DNA of 64,000 nucleotides, taken from contig JADCHQ010000017.1 in assembly GCA_020248405.1 (NCBI GenBank), forward strand, positions 1-64,000. Reading direction: 5' to 3'. Below are positions 31,541 to 39,808 of this stretch, in pieces. Numbering within the stretch: the first letter of the stretch is position 1; each line of letters opens with the position of its first letter. The notes below the pieces were generated by a model. The model was not told the origin of the DNA. It saw only the letters and a list, made by a program, of their open reading frames with translations, and made no database searches. The stretch comes from Rhodocyclaceae bacterium. Its GTDB lineage: Bacteria; Pseudomonadota; Gammaproteobacteria; Burkholderiales; Ga0077523. A program made the translations under genes and the position numbers.

Positions 31541-31589
31541 GACAACCGTTCGCTTAGCAAACGGTTTACGTAAGGCGAACAATGTTTAT
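31520..31589. promoter_or_regulatory. Candidate TetR operator repeats
   Basis: GTAAACAACGTTC at 31520-31532 and GAACAATGTTTAT at 31577-31589 are imperfect inverted copies of each other (10 of 13 positions). Between them AACCGTT at 31544-31550 and AACGGTT at 31560-31566 are a perfect inverted repeat, the latter continuing into GTTTAC, the complement of GTAAAC. They lie over and just after the promoter, where a repressor would block it. The adjacent TetR is the obvious candidate ligand. Confidence 0.5.
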
Positions 31590-31744
31590 GAATAAGTGCA
31601 ACATTTTGAAGTGTAGCGCTTTTTTGGGTTCAGTCCATTCTCTTATTCACGGGGATAGGTGCTGCAACCCCGGGGCAGGTACTCACCGGGAGTCCTGCTT
31701 CCGGCAACAAGTCCGGGTCACTCAACCAAACCAGGAGTTTCATC

Positions 31745-32083
31745 ATGAACGTGCAACAAGGCAACCAACTCTTCGTCGCTGCAGCCACCGCCATCGCCCT
31801 GCTCACCGCTCCCGCCGCCTTCGCCGCGGAATCCGTACGCTCGCCCCTGTTCGTGGCCGGCAAGACGTGGAACGGCGGCTTCGCCGGTCCAAGCCACATT
31901 ACGCCCGGCGGTAAGGCAGTGACCACCCGCAGCTTTGATTCCCCGGCACGCGACACCTTCGCAGGCCCGGTGATGCAGAAGTCGGTAGTGGCAGTCCAGT
32001 CGGGCAAGGCGACCACCCTTGTTCGCAACGGCCCCACGGTGAAGTACGCCGACCACAGCGCCGTCCGTAGCTTCGCCAATTGA
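31745..32083 (+). CDS. Small secreted protein of unknown function
   Basis: A 112-residue protein. A signal peptide with hydrophobic core AAATAIALLTAPAAF is cut after AFA-A. The mature part of about 80 residues is basic and Ser/Thr/Gly-rich, without cysteines. AGGAG eight bases before the ATG at 31745 is a good ribosome binding site. It has its own promoter and a following hairpin, so it is a monocistronic unit probably controlled by the divergent TetR regulator. No family recognised. Confidence 0.7.
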   Translation: MNVQQGNQLFVAAATAIALLTAPAAFAAESVRSPLFVAGKTWNGGFAGPSHITPGGKAVTTRSFDSPARDTFAGPVMQKSVVAVQSGKATTLVRNGPTVKYADHSAVRSFAN

Positions 32084-32092
32084 GTGCGTCAC

Positions 32093-32113
32093 GGGCCGGG
32101 CTTCGCCCGGCCC
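32093..32113 (+). terminator. Hairpin after the small secreted protein gene
   Basis: GGGCCGGGC and GCCCGGCCC form a nine-pair stem with a three-base loop, starting ten bases after the stop codon. There is no strong T-run. Its position and stability suit termination. Confidence 0.55.
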
Positions 32114-32302
32114 GCCACACTGGAGTGATCCAGTAGGCGCAGGACGCCCCGCCATCCGCTCGTGTCCGGCCTTGCGTCGATTGTGGTGTTGTCACCCGGG
32201 CGGCGGTGAGGTTGCGGAGCACATGCGCAGCAATGGGTAGCCGTTCGAGAGGGACCGGGTGGTCTGCGCACATCGGGCGGAGCCTGCCTGCCACTGCTGC
32301 GG

Positions 32303-33310
32303 TCACGCCAGCGACAGGCTGCGCGCCCGCAGTTGCCCGCAACCGCCTTCCACGTCCTGGGCTGCGGAATGGCGCAATTTGGCAAGCACGCCGCGCTGAC
32401 GCAGGGCGCGCACCATCTGCGCGGCTCTTTGAAGTTCCGGCCGGCGCAAGGGGCTGCCGGGAATGGGATTGAAGGCGATGAAATTCATCACCGCGTATTG
32501 ACCCGTCAGCAGCCGGGCGATGGCGTCCACCTCGTCGTCGCCGTCGTTGATGCCCGCTAGAAGGGTCCACTGATACTGCACCGGGTAGCCCGTGGTCCGG
32601 GCGTACTCGCCAGCCAATGCCACCAACTCGGCGGGCGACAGGCGCGGCGCGCGTGGCAGCAACTCGGTACGCAACTGGGGCTTGGTGGTGTGCAGCGACA
32701 GGGCTAGCGCCGGCTTCACCGGGCCCTCGGGCAGTCGCTCGAAGGCGCGGCGGTCGCCCACGGTGGAGAACACCAGTTGCTTGTGACCAATGCCGCCGGC
32801 CGTGCCGAGCCAGTGGATGGAATCGAGCACGTTGTCCAGGTTGTGGGCGGGTTCGCCCATGCCCATGAAGACCACCTTTCGAACCCGGTGGCCGCGGGCC
32901 CGGGCCAGGACCACCTGGGCGATGATTTCGGCGCTGCCAAGGTGGCGCTTCACGCCCTCGCGGCCGGTCATGCAAAAGACGCATCCCACCGCGCAGCCCG
33001 CCTGGGTGGATACGCACACCCCTTCGCGCGGCAGCAATACGCTTTCCACGGACTGGCCGTCCGAAAGATCCACCAGCAGCCGCGTGGCGCCGTCGGCTGC
33101 CGGATGGGCCGTGCGCACACGGGCGATGGCGTCGAACTGTTGCTCCAGCGCAGGCAGGGCCGCCCGCAAGCACGCCGGAAAAAACTGATCCGGGCGGGAG
33201 TGTCCGGCATCAAGGGAGCGGCCTTGCAGCCACGCCCGCAGGGCGAGCTTTTCGTGTTCAGGCCCGGCGCCGTGGGTTCGCAGCAACTGGCGTAATTGAT
33301 CGATGTTCAC
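32303..33310 (-). CDS. RlmN/Cfr-family radical SAM methyltransferase
   Basis: A 335-residue radical SAM enzyme. The cluster motif is CAVGCVFC (C-x3-C-x2-C) in STQAGCAVGCVFCMTG. GMGEPAHNLDNVL and FNPIPGSPLRRP follow, and the C-terminal methylated-cysteine position is kept in DVEGGCGQL. RlmN methylates A2503 of 23S rRNA and A37 of some tRNAs. The short N-terminal domain and the isolated context suggest a paralog rather than the housekeeping gene. GTG start at 33310, five bases after the oxygenase stop at 33316, so the two are likely cotranscribed. Confidence 0.85.
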   Translation of the reverse strand: MNIDQLRQLLRTHGAGPEHEKLALRAWLQGRSLDAGHSRPDQFFPACLRAALPALEQQFDAIARVRTAHPAADGATRLLVDLSDGQSVESVLLPREGVCVSTQAGCAVGCVFCMTGREGVKRHLGSAEIIAQVVLARARGHRVRKVVFMGMGEPAHNLDNVLDSIHWLGTAGGIGHKQLVFSTVGDRRAFERLPEGPVKPALALSLHTTKPQLRTELLPRAPRLSPAELVALAGEYARTTGYPVQYQWTLLAGINDGDDEVDAIARLLTGQYAVMNFIAFNPIPGSPLRRPELQRAAQMVRALRQRGVLAKLRHSAAQDVEGGCGQLRARSLSLA

Positions 33311-33315
33311 AATCG

Positions 33316-34776
33316 TCAGGAGGCAGGCTGGCTGTCGGCTCTGGAGATGCGGGCGTCGGACCGGCCCCGGGAGCCGAACAGCAAGGTGATGTTGATTCGA
33401 CGGTTCTCGTAACCGGACTTGAAATGGAAATGATCGGTCTCGTGGAACAGGTCAGAGTCGAAGAACACTGCGCGGTTCTCGCGGTAGGGAACGCGAACGG
33501 CCGCACCGCCCTCCGATTGCAGGTAGTGGCGGATTTCCTCAGGTTCGGAGTTGAAGCGGCGGAATCCCCAGCCATCCGGTGCGTCGCGCGTGTGGACCAC
33601 CAGGCCGCCGCGGCTGGAGTCCAGGTTGGCGCCGTCCGGTGTTATCCAGAAGTTCACGTTCACCGCCGCTTCATCGGCGTGCAAACCGATGCCGGCTTGC
33701 TGCGAGTCGTATTTATAGGCCCACATGGTTTGCAGAGGCAGATCACCGATCACGCGGGGCATGCGTTGGCGGAGCTCTGCGACCAACTGCAGCATCAGGC
33801 GGCTAGCGAAACCGTCGTGCATGTAGGCGCCGAGATAGCCGGCCTTCAAGTCATTCCAGACCGTGCTTTCCAAGCACCATCCGCGCAGTGCGGCCAGCCC
33901 CTGCGCTGTGAGCAGACCGTCAATCCAAGCCAGGTTGGGGTCCGCCGCGAGGTAGTGCGCCTCGATTTCCGTCCACGGCAGATTCGCGGACACCATGCCG
34001 CCGGCGGGAGGGTCCGGATCGGGGGCATGCACGGGTCGCTTCCAGGTTGCGGCAAGCAGCGGATAGCGCCCGGGATCAAGCGGTGCGCGTTGATAGGGTT
34101 CCAGCGGCAGGCCTGGGTCCTCCAGCGCGCGACGGTACTCGTCCAGCACGGCATCGAATTCACGGTGCAGTTTTCCCAGGCGGCGCAGATACTCCATTTG
34201 CTCGATATCGTGAGTGAGCTTGAAGCGCGCGCATTGCCAGTCGGTGCTTTGGAGATCGATGCCGGCTGGCGCGCCTGTCGGAACGGGATTGCCGATGCCC
34301 CAGGGGTGACCGCGTGCCAGGGCGCGGGCAGCCGCGAAATCGGCGGCTGCGTCCGCATCGCGCTTCTGGTCGAGGCGGACGAGACCGCGGTTGAAGCGGG
34401 CGTGCGGCGATTCGGGTGCGATCCGGACCGCGTGCTCAAGCAGGGTCTGCGCCTCGGCCGCGCGCCCCAGAGTCCGGGCATCGAGGGCTGCGCAGCACAG
34501 CGCACCAACGTGATTCGGTTCGATTTCGAGCGCTTGGGTGAATGCCTGGTGTGCCTGCTCGGTACGGGCCATTTCGTCGCAGACATTGCCCAGCAGGTAC
34601 AGGGCATCGAAATCCTGTCCGTGGCGGGCTAGCAGTCCGTCCAGGACCAGGGCCGCCTCCTGGGCGAGACCCTGTTCGGCCAGCGCACGCGCGTGCGCCA
34701 TTCCAGACTGAAAGTCGTCTTGCGGGGCCGGTGTGGCCGGCTCACGCCGCGCGCTGAAGGGATTGCGAAACCGCAT
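33316..34776 (-). CDS. TPR protein with C-terminal 2-oxoglutarate/Fe(II) oxygenase domain
   Basis: A 486-residue cytoplasmic protein. Residues about 20-150 are TPR-like repeats (DALYLLGNVCDEMARTEQAH and following). The last 200 residues form a prolyl-hydroxylase-like double-stranded helix. The iron ligands are probably His and Asp of GLHADEAAVNVNFW, and the distal His is in FHETDHFHFKSG, followed by ENRRINITLLFG, where an Arg could bind 2-oxoglutarate. The substrate is unknown; TPRs suggest a protein target. A good AGGAG precedes the ATG at 34776. It is followed within five bases by the RlmN-like gene. Confidence 0.78.
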   Translation of the reverse strand: MRFRNPFSARREPATPAPQDDFQSGMAHARALAEQGLAQEAALVLDGLLARHGQDFDALYLLGNVCDEMARTEQAHQAFTQALEIEPNHVGALCCAALDARTLGRAAEAQTLLEHAVRIAPESPHARFNRGLVRLDQKRDADAAADFAAARALARGHPWGIGNPVPTGAPAGIDLQSTDWQCARFKLTHDIEQMEYLRRLGKLHREFDAVLDEYRRALEDPGLPLEPYQRAPLDPGRYPLLAATWKRPVHAPDPDPPAGGMVSANLPWTEIEAHYLAADPNLAWIDGLLTAQGLAALRGWCLESTVWNDLKAGYLGAYMHDGFASRLMLQLVAELRQRMPRVIGDLPLQTMWAYKYDSQQAGIGLHADEAAVNVNFWITPDGANLDSSRGGLVVHTRDAPDGWGFRRFNSEPEEIRHYLQSEGGAAVRVPYRENRAVFFDSDLFHETDHFHFKSGYENRRINITLLFGSRGRSDARISRADSQPAS

Positions 34777-34849
34777 GGGTTGTTCTCCTGGCTGGACAAT
34801 TCGGCCCAGGGACGGGTGCTGGCGGAGCGAAACGGCGTGACGTCGGACC

Positions 34850-35287
34850 TCAGCCTCCCTGGGTGCGCACCCAGTCCACGAGATCGCGGGCGCTCATGGC
34901 ACCGCAATGGCGCGCCACTTCCTGTCCGCCACGGAACAGCGCCAGCGTGGGAATGCTACGGATGCCATGCAGCGCCCCCAGGTTAGGCTCAGCTTCGGTA
35001 TCCACCTTGACCATGCGCACGCGGGGTTCAAGCACCGTGGTGGCTTGGGCAAAGTGCGGCGCCATCATGCGGCAAGGGCCGCACCAGGGCGCCCAGAAAT
35101 CTACCACCACGGGGATGCCGTTGCGAGCCACGTGGCGCTCGAAGCGGGGCGCGTCAAGCGCCACGGGCGCGCCGGTGAACAGCGGCTGGTGGCATTTGCC
35201 GCATTGGGGTTGCCGCGACAGGCGCTCGGCGGGCAGCCGATTGACGGCATCGCAATGGGGGCAGACCAGGTGCAGGGTGTTTTCCAT
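34850..35287 (-). CDS. trxC: Thioredoxin 2
   Basis: A 145-residue TrxC. An N-terminal zinc-binding domain with two CxxC pairs (CPHCDAVNR and CGKCHQP) precedes a thioredoxin fold with VVDFWAPWCGPC and cis-Pro in IRSIPTLALF. It is a cytosolic disulfide reductase that is often induced by oxidants. ATG at 35287. It is single and unlinked to a reductase gene here. Confidence 0.93.
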   Translation of the reverse strand: MENTLHLVCPHCDAVNRLPAERLSRQPQCGKCHQPLFTGAPVALDAPRFERHVARNGIPVVVDFWAPWCGPCRMMAPHFAQATTVLEPRVRMVKVDTEAEPNLGALHGIRSIPTLALFRGGQEVARHCGAMSARDLVDWVRTQGG

Positions 35288-35360
35288 GGAGGCTAGGGTC
35301 CAGTTTGGCGGGTAGATGGGGTTGGCTAAGCCAGAGGCAAGCGTGCCGAACCCGTGCCAC

Positions 35361-35504
35361 GTGACCGAGAAGCGCGTTCAGGGCGCGCTGCGGGCGACCC
35401 GGTGGCAGAATGCGTGCACTTGCCGCTTCTGTGGCGCCGCACCCGACACCACCTCCAACGCCATGCGCTGCACCCTCCGCAACCGACACAAGGGGCACTC
35501 CTGA
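35361..35504 (+). CDS. Possible cysteine-containing mini-protein coupled to a GNAT gene
   Basis: A 47-residue frame from a GTG at 35361 with VTEKRVQGALRATRWQ, then CTCRFCGAAP and a later RCTLRNRHKGHS, giving four cysteines in a zinc-ribbon-like spacing. Its TGA overlaps the ATG of the acetyltransferase (TGATG), the usual sign of translational coupling. I know no family and it may be chance; the same frame could start earlier, at 35316. Confidence 0.35.
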   Translation: MTEKRVQGALRATRWQNACTCRFCGAAPDTTSNAMRCTLRNRHKGHS

Positions 35505-36025
35505 TGCGCATTGTCGATGGCGACGAGGCCAGGCACGGCGAGGCAGTGCGGGCGGTTTTCAATGACGCCATCGCGCACTCCACCGCGCTCTATGAATACC
35601 GCCCGCGCAGCCCTGCGACGATGGCGGCCTGGTTCGCGGCCAAGCGCGACGCAGGCCTGCCGGTGCTGGTGGCCGAGGATGAGGCCGGCACGCTGCTGGG
35701 GTTTACCTCCTGGGGGCCCTTCCGGGCGTTCCCGGCCTTCAAGTACACCGTGGAGCATTCGGTCTATGTGCGCGGGGATCGCCGCGGCGGCGGTGTGGGC
35801 ACGGCGCTGCTCACGGCGCTGCTGGAGACGGCCACCCTGCGGGAGGTGCACGTGATGGTGGGCGCCGTGGACGCGGGCAACGCCGCCAGCCTGGCCCTGC
35901 ACCGGCGCCTGGGCTTCGTGCACGCCGGACGGCTCGATGCGGTGGGTTTCAAGTTTGGCCGCTGGCTCGACCTGGATTTTTACCAAAGGGTGCTGGCGGG
36001 ACCAGCCGAGCCCTGCGACGGCTGA
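35504..36025 (+). CDS. GNAT N-acetyltransferase, phosphinothricin-acetyltransferase-like
   Basis: A 173-residue GNAT. IVDGDEARHGEAVRAVFNDA and STALYEYRPRS open the fold. [20 protein letters not shown] is the acetyl-CoA pyrophosphate loop, and NAASLALHRRLGFVHAGRLD the C-terminal strand-helix. The arrangement is that of the PAT/Bar/YncA group, which acetylates small amines such as methionine sulfoximine or phosphinothricin. The real substrate is unknown. ATG at 35504. Confidence 0.87.
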   Translation: MRIVDGDEARHGEAVRAVFNDAIAHSTALYEYRPRSPATMAAWFAAKRDAGLPVLVAEDEAGTLLGFTSWGPFRAFPAFKYTVEHSVYVRGDRRGGGVGTALLTALLETATLREVHVMVGAVDAGNAASLALHRRLGFVHAGRLDAVGFKFGRWLDLDFYQRVLAGPAEPCDG

Positions 36026-36055
36026 AGGGCCTTGCACGCGCCGCGGAGCAGGGCT

Positions 36056-36388
36056 TCAGGCGGTGGTGTTGGGCGCGTAGAGCTCCACCACGTTGCCTTC
36101 CGGATCAGTCACCTGGATGGCGGAGAACTCCGGCCCCACGTACACCGGCTTTTCGAAACGTCCGGCCCACTGGTCGAGCGCGCCGCGGTCTGGCAGGCGG
36201 AATCCCAGGTGCAACTCGGGGCCCCGGCCGAGAGGTTCCCCGGCCTGGAACACCAGCAGCACGCCGGGTCCACGGGCACGATGCTCGTCCTGGCGCAGGC
36301 CGAAGGTTTCAGCGTACCAGCGTGCCTGAGCGATGGGGTCGCGCGCGGGAATGTTGAGGTGATCCAGTGCGAGGGCGGGAGCAGTCAT
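36056..36388 (-). CDS. Glyoxalase-fold (VOC) protein
   Basis: A 110-residue single-domain VOC protein. LDHLNIPARDPIAQARWY carries the first metal ligand His, and IQVTDPEGNVVELYAP the terminal Glu. The ATG at 36388 (MTAPALALDHLNI) matches the family start, and the open frame upstream has no family character. Members are metal-dependent lyases, dioxygenases or binding proteins; function unassigned. It converges on the GNAT gene. Confidence 0.82.
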   Translation of the reverse strand: MTAPALALDHLNIPARDPIAQARWYAETFGLRQDEHRARGPGVLLVFQAGEPLGRGPELHLGFRLPDRGALDQWAGRFEKPVYVGPEFSAIQVTDPEGNVVELYAPNTTA

Positions 36389-36673
36389 GGCGCGGGGCGC
36401 GGGGCGTGATAGATGCCCCGATGGTAGAGCAAGACACGGCGTTTCGCCCCTGATGGCGCGGTCAGGCGCGCTCGGCGATTCACCACGGCGGTGCAACTGA
36501 ACCTCCACCCGCACCGCGTGGCTCGCTCGCCTTCCAAATCCAGCGCCCCGCGCGTGGACCAACGATTCATCCAGGCGCGGATGGTGTGCCAGCTTCTCAA
36601 TCGCTTGGGCAGACCGCGCTGTGTGCCCGCCGCTGGCCTCGACCAGCAGCGCGGCCGCAGCGCCCGCGGGGCA

Positions 36674-37681
36674 CTAACGGTGACCCGGAGAGGGTGACGT
36701 TCGCCGAGGCCGGGGGCTTCGGGAAGGGTCCTCTGCCGAGGACGGAGCGAGCCGCGAGCGCAGAGCTCGTTCGAGCTGGTTCCAAACGTAGCGCATCGAT
36801 GCAGAGCGGCGCAGCTCGTCGTGCGCACACAGCCATACCTCCTGCTTCTGGCTGAAGCGGTCGGCCAGCACGCGTCGCAGGCCAGGCTTGGTGACGGCAA
36901 CGTCGACCAGGTAGGCGGCGATGCCCATGCCGGCCTCGACGGCCGCGTGGCGCGCCAGAATCGCGTCTGTGCGCAGCCGGAAGCGGACGGGCTGGGCCGG
37001 GGGCTCGCCATGCACCATCGGCGCCAGCGGCGTGGCGTCTCGATCGAAGCCCGCCACGAAAGCGCCCTCGGGGACATCAAAGCCTTCCAGGTCGCCGCTG
37101 CGCTGCAGAAGCGATTCGTGCGCGTAGAGGCCGAGCTCGGTGTTGCCAACGTGCATGGTTATCAGACCGTCCTGCTCGGGTCTGAAGAAGCGCACCGCGA
37201 TGTCGGCCTCACGGCGCAGCAGGTTCTCGGCCCGGTTGGAAACCGACAGCTCGATCTCAAGCTCCGGCTGCTCCGCCAGCATGCGGGCTACCAGGGGCGC
37301 CACCACATGCGTGGCATACACCTCCGAGGCGGCAATACGCACCGTGCCCACCAACGCATCGCGGGCGCCGGCGAACAGCCGCTCGGCCTCGCGCGCCGAC
37401 GCCTTCATGACCGAGATGGCGGCGTGCAGCGCGTGCGCCCGCTCGGTGGGTTTCAGCCGGCCGGGCTGGCGCGCGAACAGCACCTCGCCCAGTGCAAGCT
37501 CCAGTTCTCGCACGTGGCGGCCGACGCTGGGTTGGGTGGTGGCCAGCCGGCGTGCGGCCTCGGTGAGCGTGCCAGCCTCGTAGACGGCGATGAACGAGCG
37601 CAGCAGGTTCCAGTCGGAGAGCTGCGGCCCTGCCGGCGGGGCCGCGCGAACGGGATCACCAGGACGTGCTCGCTCGGGCAT
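36674..37681 (-). CDS. LysR-family transcriptional regulator
   Basis: A 335-residue LTTR. The winged helix-turn-helix at residues about 20-80 contains LLRSFIAVYEAGTLTEAARR and TTQPSVGRHVRELE. The effector domain follows (GTVRIAASEVYATHVVAPLV, ADIAVRFFRPEQDGL). It lies 20 bases downstream of the Tat-exported Acg-like gene on the same strand, so it is probably cotranscribed rather than the usual divergent layout. Target and ligand unknown. Confidence 0.9.
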   Translation of the reverse strand: MPERARPGDPVRAAPPAGPQLSDWNLLRSFIAVYEAGTLTEAARRLATTQPSVGRHVRELELALGEVLFARQPGRLKPTERAHALHAAISVMKASAREAERLFAGARDALVGTVRIAASEVYATHVVAPLVARMLAEQPELEIELSVSNRAENLLRREADIAVRFFRPEQDGLITMHVGNTELGLYAHESLLQRSGDLEGFDVPEGAFVAGFDRDATPLAPMVHGEPPAQPVRFRLRTDAILARHAAVEAGMGIAAYLVDVAVTKPGLRRVLADRFSQKQEVWLCAHDELRRSASMRYVWNQLERALRSRLAPSSAEDPSRSPRPRRTSPSPGHR

Positions 37682-37701
37682 CGCGGCAGTATCGCACGCG
37701 C

Positions 37702-38898
37702 TCAGGTGCGCAGCAGCTTGTCCAGCTCGCGGCGCGGTGCGGGCGCCGCCGGCGCAGTCGAGTACCCGACGCGCGCCAGCATCTGCACGGTGCCTTGGGA
37801 CGGGTCCACCCCCAGCGCGTCATGGACGGCGGCATAGGGTCCACGCATGGCATCGAACTCCTGGAGCGCGTTCGACAGAGGGTGCATGTCGGCACCCGCT
37901 GCGGTGGCCAGGAGGTGCTGCCTCACGTAGGCGCGGCCGGCTTCCACCTGCTGCACACGAGTGTTCCCCATGCTGGCGAGCCAGAGAAAGCCGCTGCCGG
38001 TCTCCAGCGGCGTCCAGCGGTCCATGATGCGCTGCAGGCTGGACTTGCCGCGCTGCGGCACTTCCATGGGATCGAACAGGCCCGCGGTGTAGAGAAAACG
38101 AACCATAGGGCTCGAGAGGCTGATGCCGTCGCGGTGCCTGGCAATTGCGTCGGGGCCGATCCGGAACAGCCGCGCCGACTCCAGCCAGGTGGCTGGCGTC
38201 GTGGCTTCGATTTCGTAGGCCTCGCGCGTGATGCGGCGCAGCGCGGCTAGTGGCTCGGGCTTCGTCACGGTGCCAGCCTGCAGGCCGTGGCGGCGGGCGG
38301 TCTCCACCCATGCCGACGTCAACGCCTCGGGCAGGGCGCGGCCCTCGGCGTAAGCGCCCTTGGCGGTATGGCGCCGCGCGATGGCGGCGTACAGCGGGTC
38401 ACGCTGGGCCGACCCCGCCGGGCCTGGCGTCAGCGTGGCCACCACGGTGCCAGCCGGCAAGCTGCGCGCCGCCGGCGCACCCTGCGGGAACAACGTCACG
38501 CTCACCGTGTGCCCGCGCTCGGCCGCGGCGATGACGGCCAACTCGATGAACGCGCCGCAGCCGATGAAGATCTGGCGGCCGAAGGGATCGGTCTCCGGCA
38601 GCAGCCGCTTGTCGTCGCACAGCAGGTGGATGCGGCCCGGTTCGCGCAGGTCGGCGATCCAGGACTGGTAGTTGTGTGGGTTGGGCGCCAGCAGTGCGTG
38701 CGCCAGCATGAAGCGGTGCAGTTCGGTCTCGGCGGGGGCCGCGCGCCAGGGCCGCACCGCGACCTCTGGCGGCCCTGAGGCGCAACCGGCCGTACCCAGA
38801 CCGGCAGCCATGACGACACCGCCGCCCACCAGGCGGAGAAATGCGCGGCGCCGCGGCTGCGACGATGGGATGCCCGCGAAAGGGGCGTGGTGGTTCAT
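37702..38898 (-). CDS. Tat-exported Acg-like nitroreductase-fold lipoprotein
   Basis: A 398-residue protein of the Acg group of nitroreductase-fold flavoproteins (FLWLASMGNTRVQQVEAGRA; HALLAPNPHNYQSW). The N terminus RRRAFLRLVGGG is a twin-arginine signal, and GTAGCA just after it looks like a lipobox, so it is probably a Tat-exported lipoprotein. ATG at 38898. Acg proteins are linked to dormancy and nitrosative stress in mycobacteria, but their reaction is unclear. The following LysR gene may regulate it. Confidence 0.8.
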   Translation of the reverse strand: MNHHAPFAGIPSSQPRRRAFLRLVGGGVVMAAGLGTAGCASGPPEVAVRPWRAAPAETELHRFMLAHALLAPNPHNYQSWIADLREPGRIHLLCDDKRLLPETDPFGRQIFIGCGAFIELAVIAAAERGHTVSVTLFPQGAPAARSLPAGTVVATLTPGPAGSAQRDPLYAAIARRHTAKGAYAEGRALPEALTSAWVETARRHGLQAGTVTKPEPLAALRRITREAYEIEATTPATWLESARLFRIGPDAIARHRDGISLSSPMVRFLYTAGLFDPMEVPQRGKSSLQRIMDRWTPLETGSGFLWLASMGNTRVQQVEAGRAYVRQHLLATAAGADMHPLSNALQEFDAMRGPYAAVHDALGVDPSQGTVQMLARVGYSTAPAAPAPRRELDKLLRT

Positions 38899-39122
38899 AT
38901 CGGTACCCAAGGGTTGATGGAACGAGGTGCCATGTTGGGCTGGCGCTGGCAACTCGGCCAGAGTCGAGCTGGCATGCCAGCCATGCACGGTTGCATGGCG
39001 ACGGGGGTCGTGGATTTGGCGGCCCAGCTGGCGGCTGGCGCCGCGGAATCACTCGGTGCGGCGCCGGCAAAGAAAAAGGGGTTCGCCAGCCCGGGATACC
39101 CGAACAGCCCGCCTTGGCAGCC

Positions 39123-39737
39123 TCAGTGCGGTGTGGTGTCGGTCTCGATCCACACCTCGTTGCGGCGCATGAACCAGGGGGTCCAGGGCGGGTCGTAGCG
39201 TGCCCAGACCGGTTCGCCGCGGCCGGCCACCGACGCGGCAGCCATGGCCTCGCGCAGCTTGCCCAGGTGCTCGCGGTAGCGCTTCTCCGACCACAGCCCT
39301 GAATAGCGGATCACCGCCCAGGCGCGCGCGGGCTCCTCGCGCAGCTCGATGCGGCGGTCCTCGGGCTCGGGCAGGGTGTCCAGGCGCCAGCCGCGCGGCA
39401 TCACGAAGCGCACGGTGTGGGCGCCGGGGTCGGCCGAGGCCATGGCCACCGGGGCGGTCATGGCGATCTTCTGCGGGGTCTGGGTGACCGGGGCGGTCAT
39501 GGGGGCGGTGCGCGCGCCCTTGTTCTTGCCGAAGATGTAGCCCGCCAGGATGCGAAACCCGGCATTGCCGGCGTCCTCGGCGTTGCCCTGCACCGTGACC
39601 TCGGCCACCACTTGGGGTTCGTAGCGGCGGATCTCGAAGGCAGGGTACTGGCGCAGCACGATGTAGGGCGGTTGTTCCACGGCCATGGCAGCAGGGATGG
39701 CAGGCAGCAGGGCGAGCAGCAGGGCGAAGAAGCGCAT
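39123..39737 (-). CDS. SOUL-family heme-binding protein
   Basis: A 204-residue exported SOUL protein. A short signal peptide (FFALLLALLPAIPAAMA) precedes YIVLRQYPAFEIRRYEPQ, the SOUL opening. IAMTAPVAMA and VRFVMPRGW are family landmarks, and the end DPPWTPWFMRRNEVWIE is typical. It is thought to bind heme or a related hydrophobic ligand in the periplasm. The ATG at 39737 was chosen because the signal peptide starts there. It lies 71 bases after imuB on the same strand, probably outside the SOS unit. Confidence 0.87.
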   Translation of the reverse strand: MRFFALLLALLPAIPAAMAVEQPPYIVLRQYPAFEIRRYEPQVVAEVTVQGNAEDAGNAGFRILAGYIFGKNKGARTAPMTAPVTQTPQKIAMTAPVAMASADPGAHTVRFVMPRGWRLDTLPEPEDRRIELREEPARAWAVIRYSGLWSEKRYREHLGKLREAMAAASVAGRGEPVWARYDPPWTPWFMRRNEVWIETDTTPH

Positions 39738-39808
39738 GAAGGGGTCCGGAAATTGACAATCCTTTACGACAACGGGGGTGCGGGCTGGTGCCGTGGCTGG
39801 ATGCATGG

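Noticed and set aside
36389..36673. Possible gene remnant between the VOC and LysR genes
   Set aside because: Short open frames on both strands show no recognisable domain or start signals.
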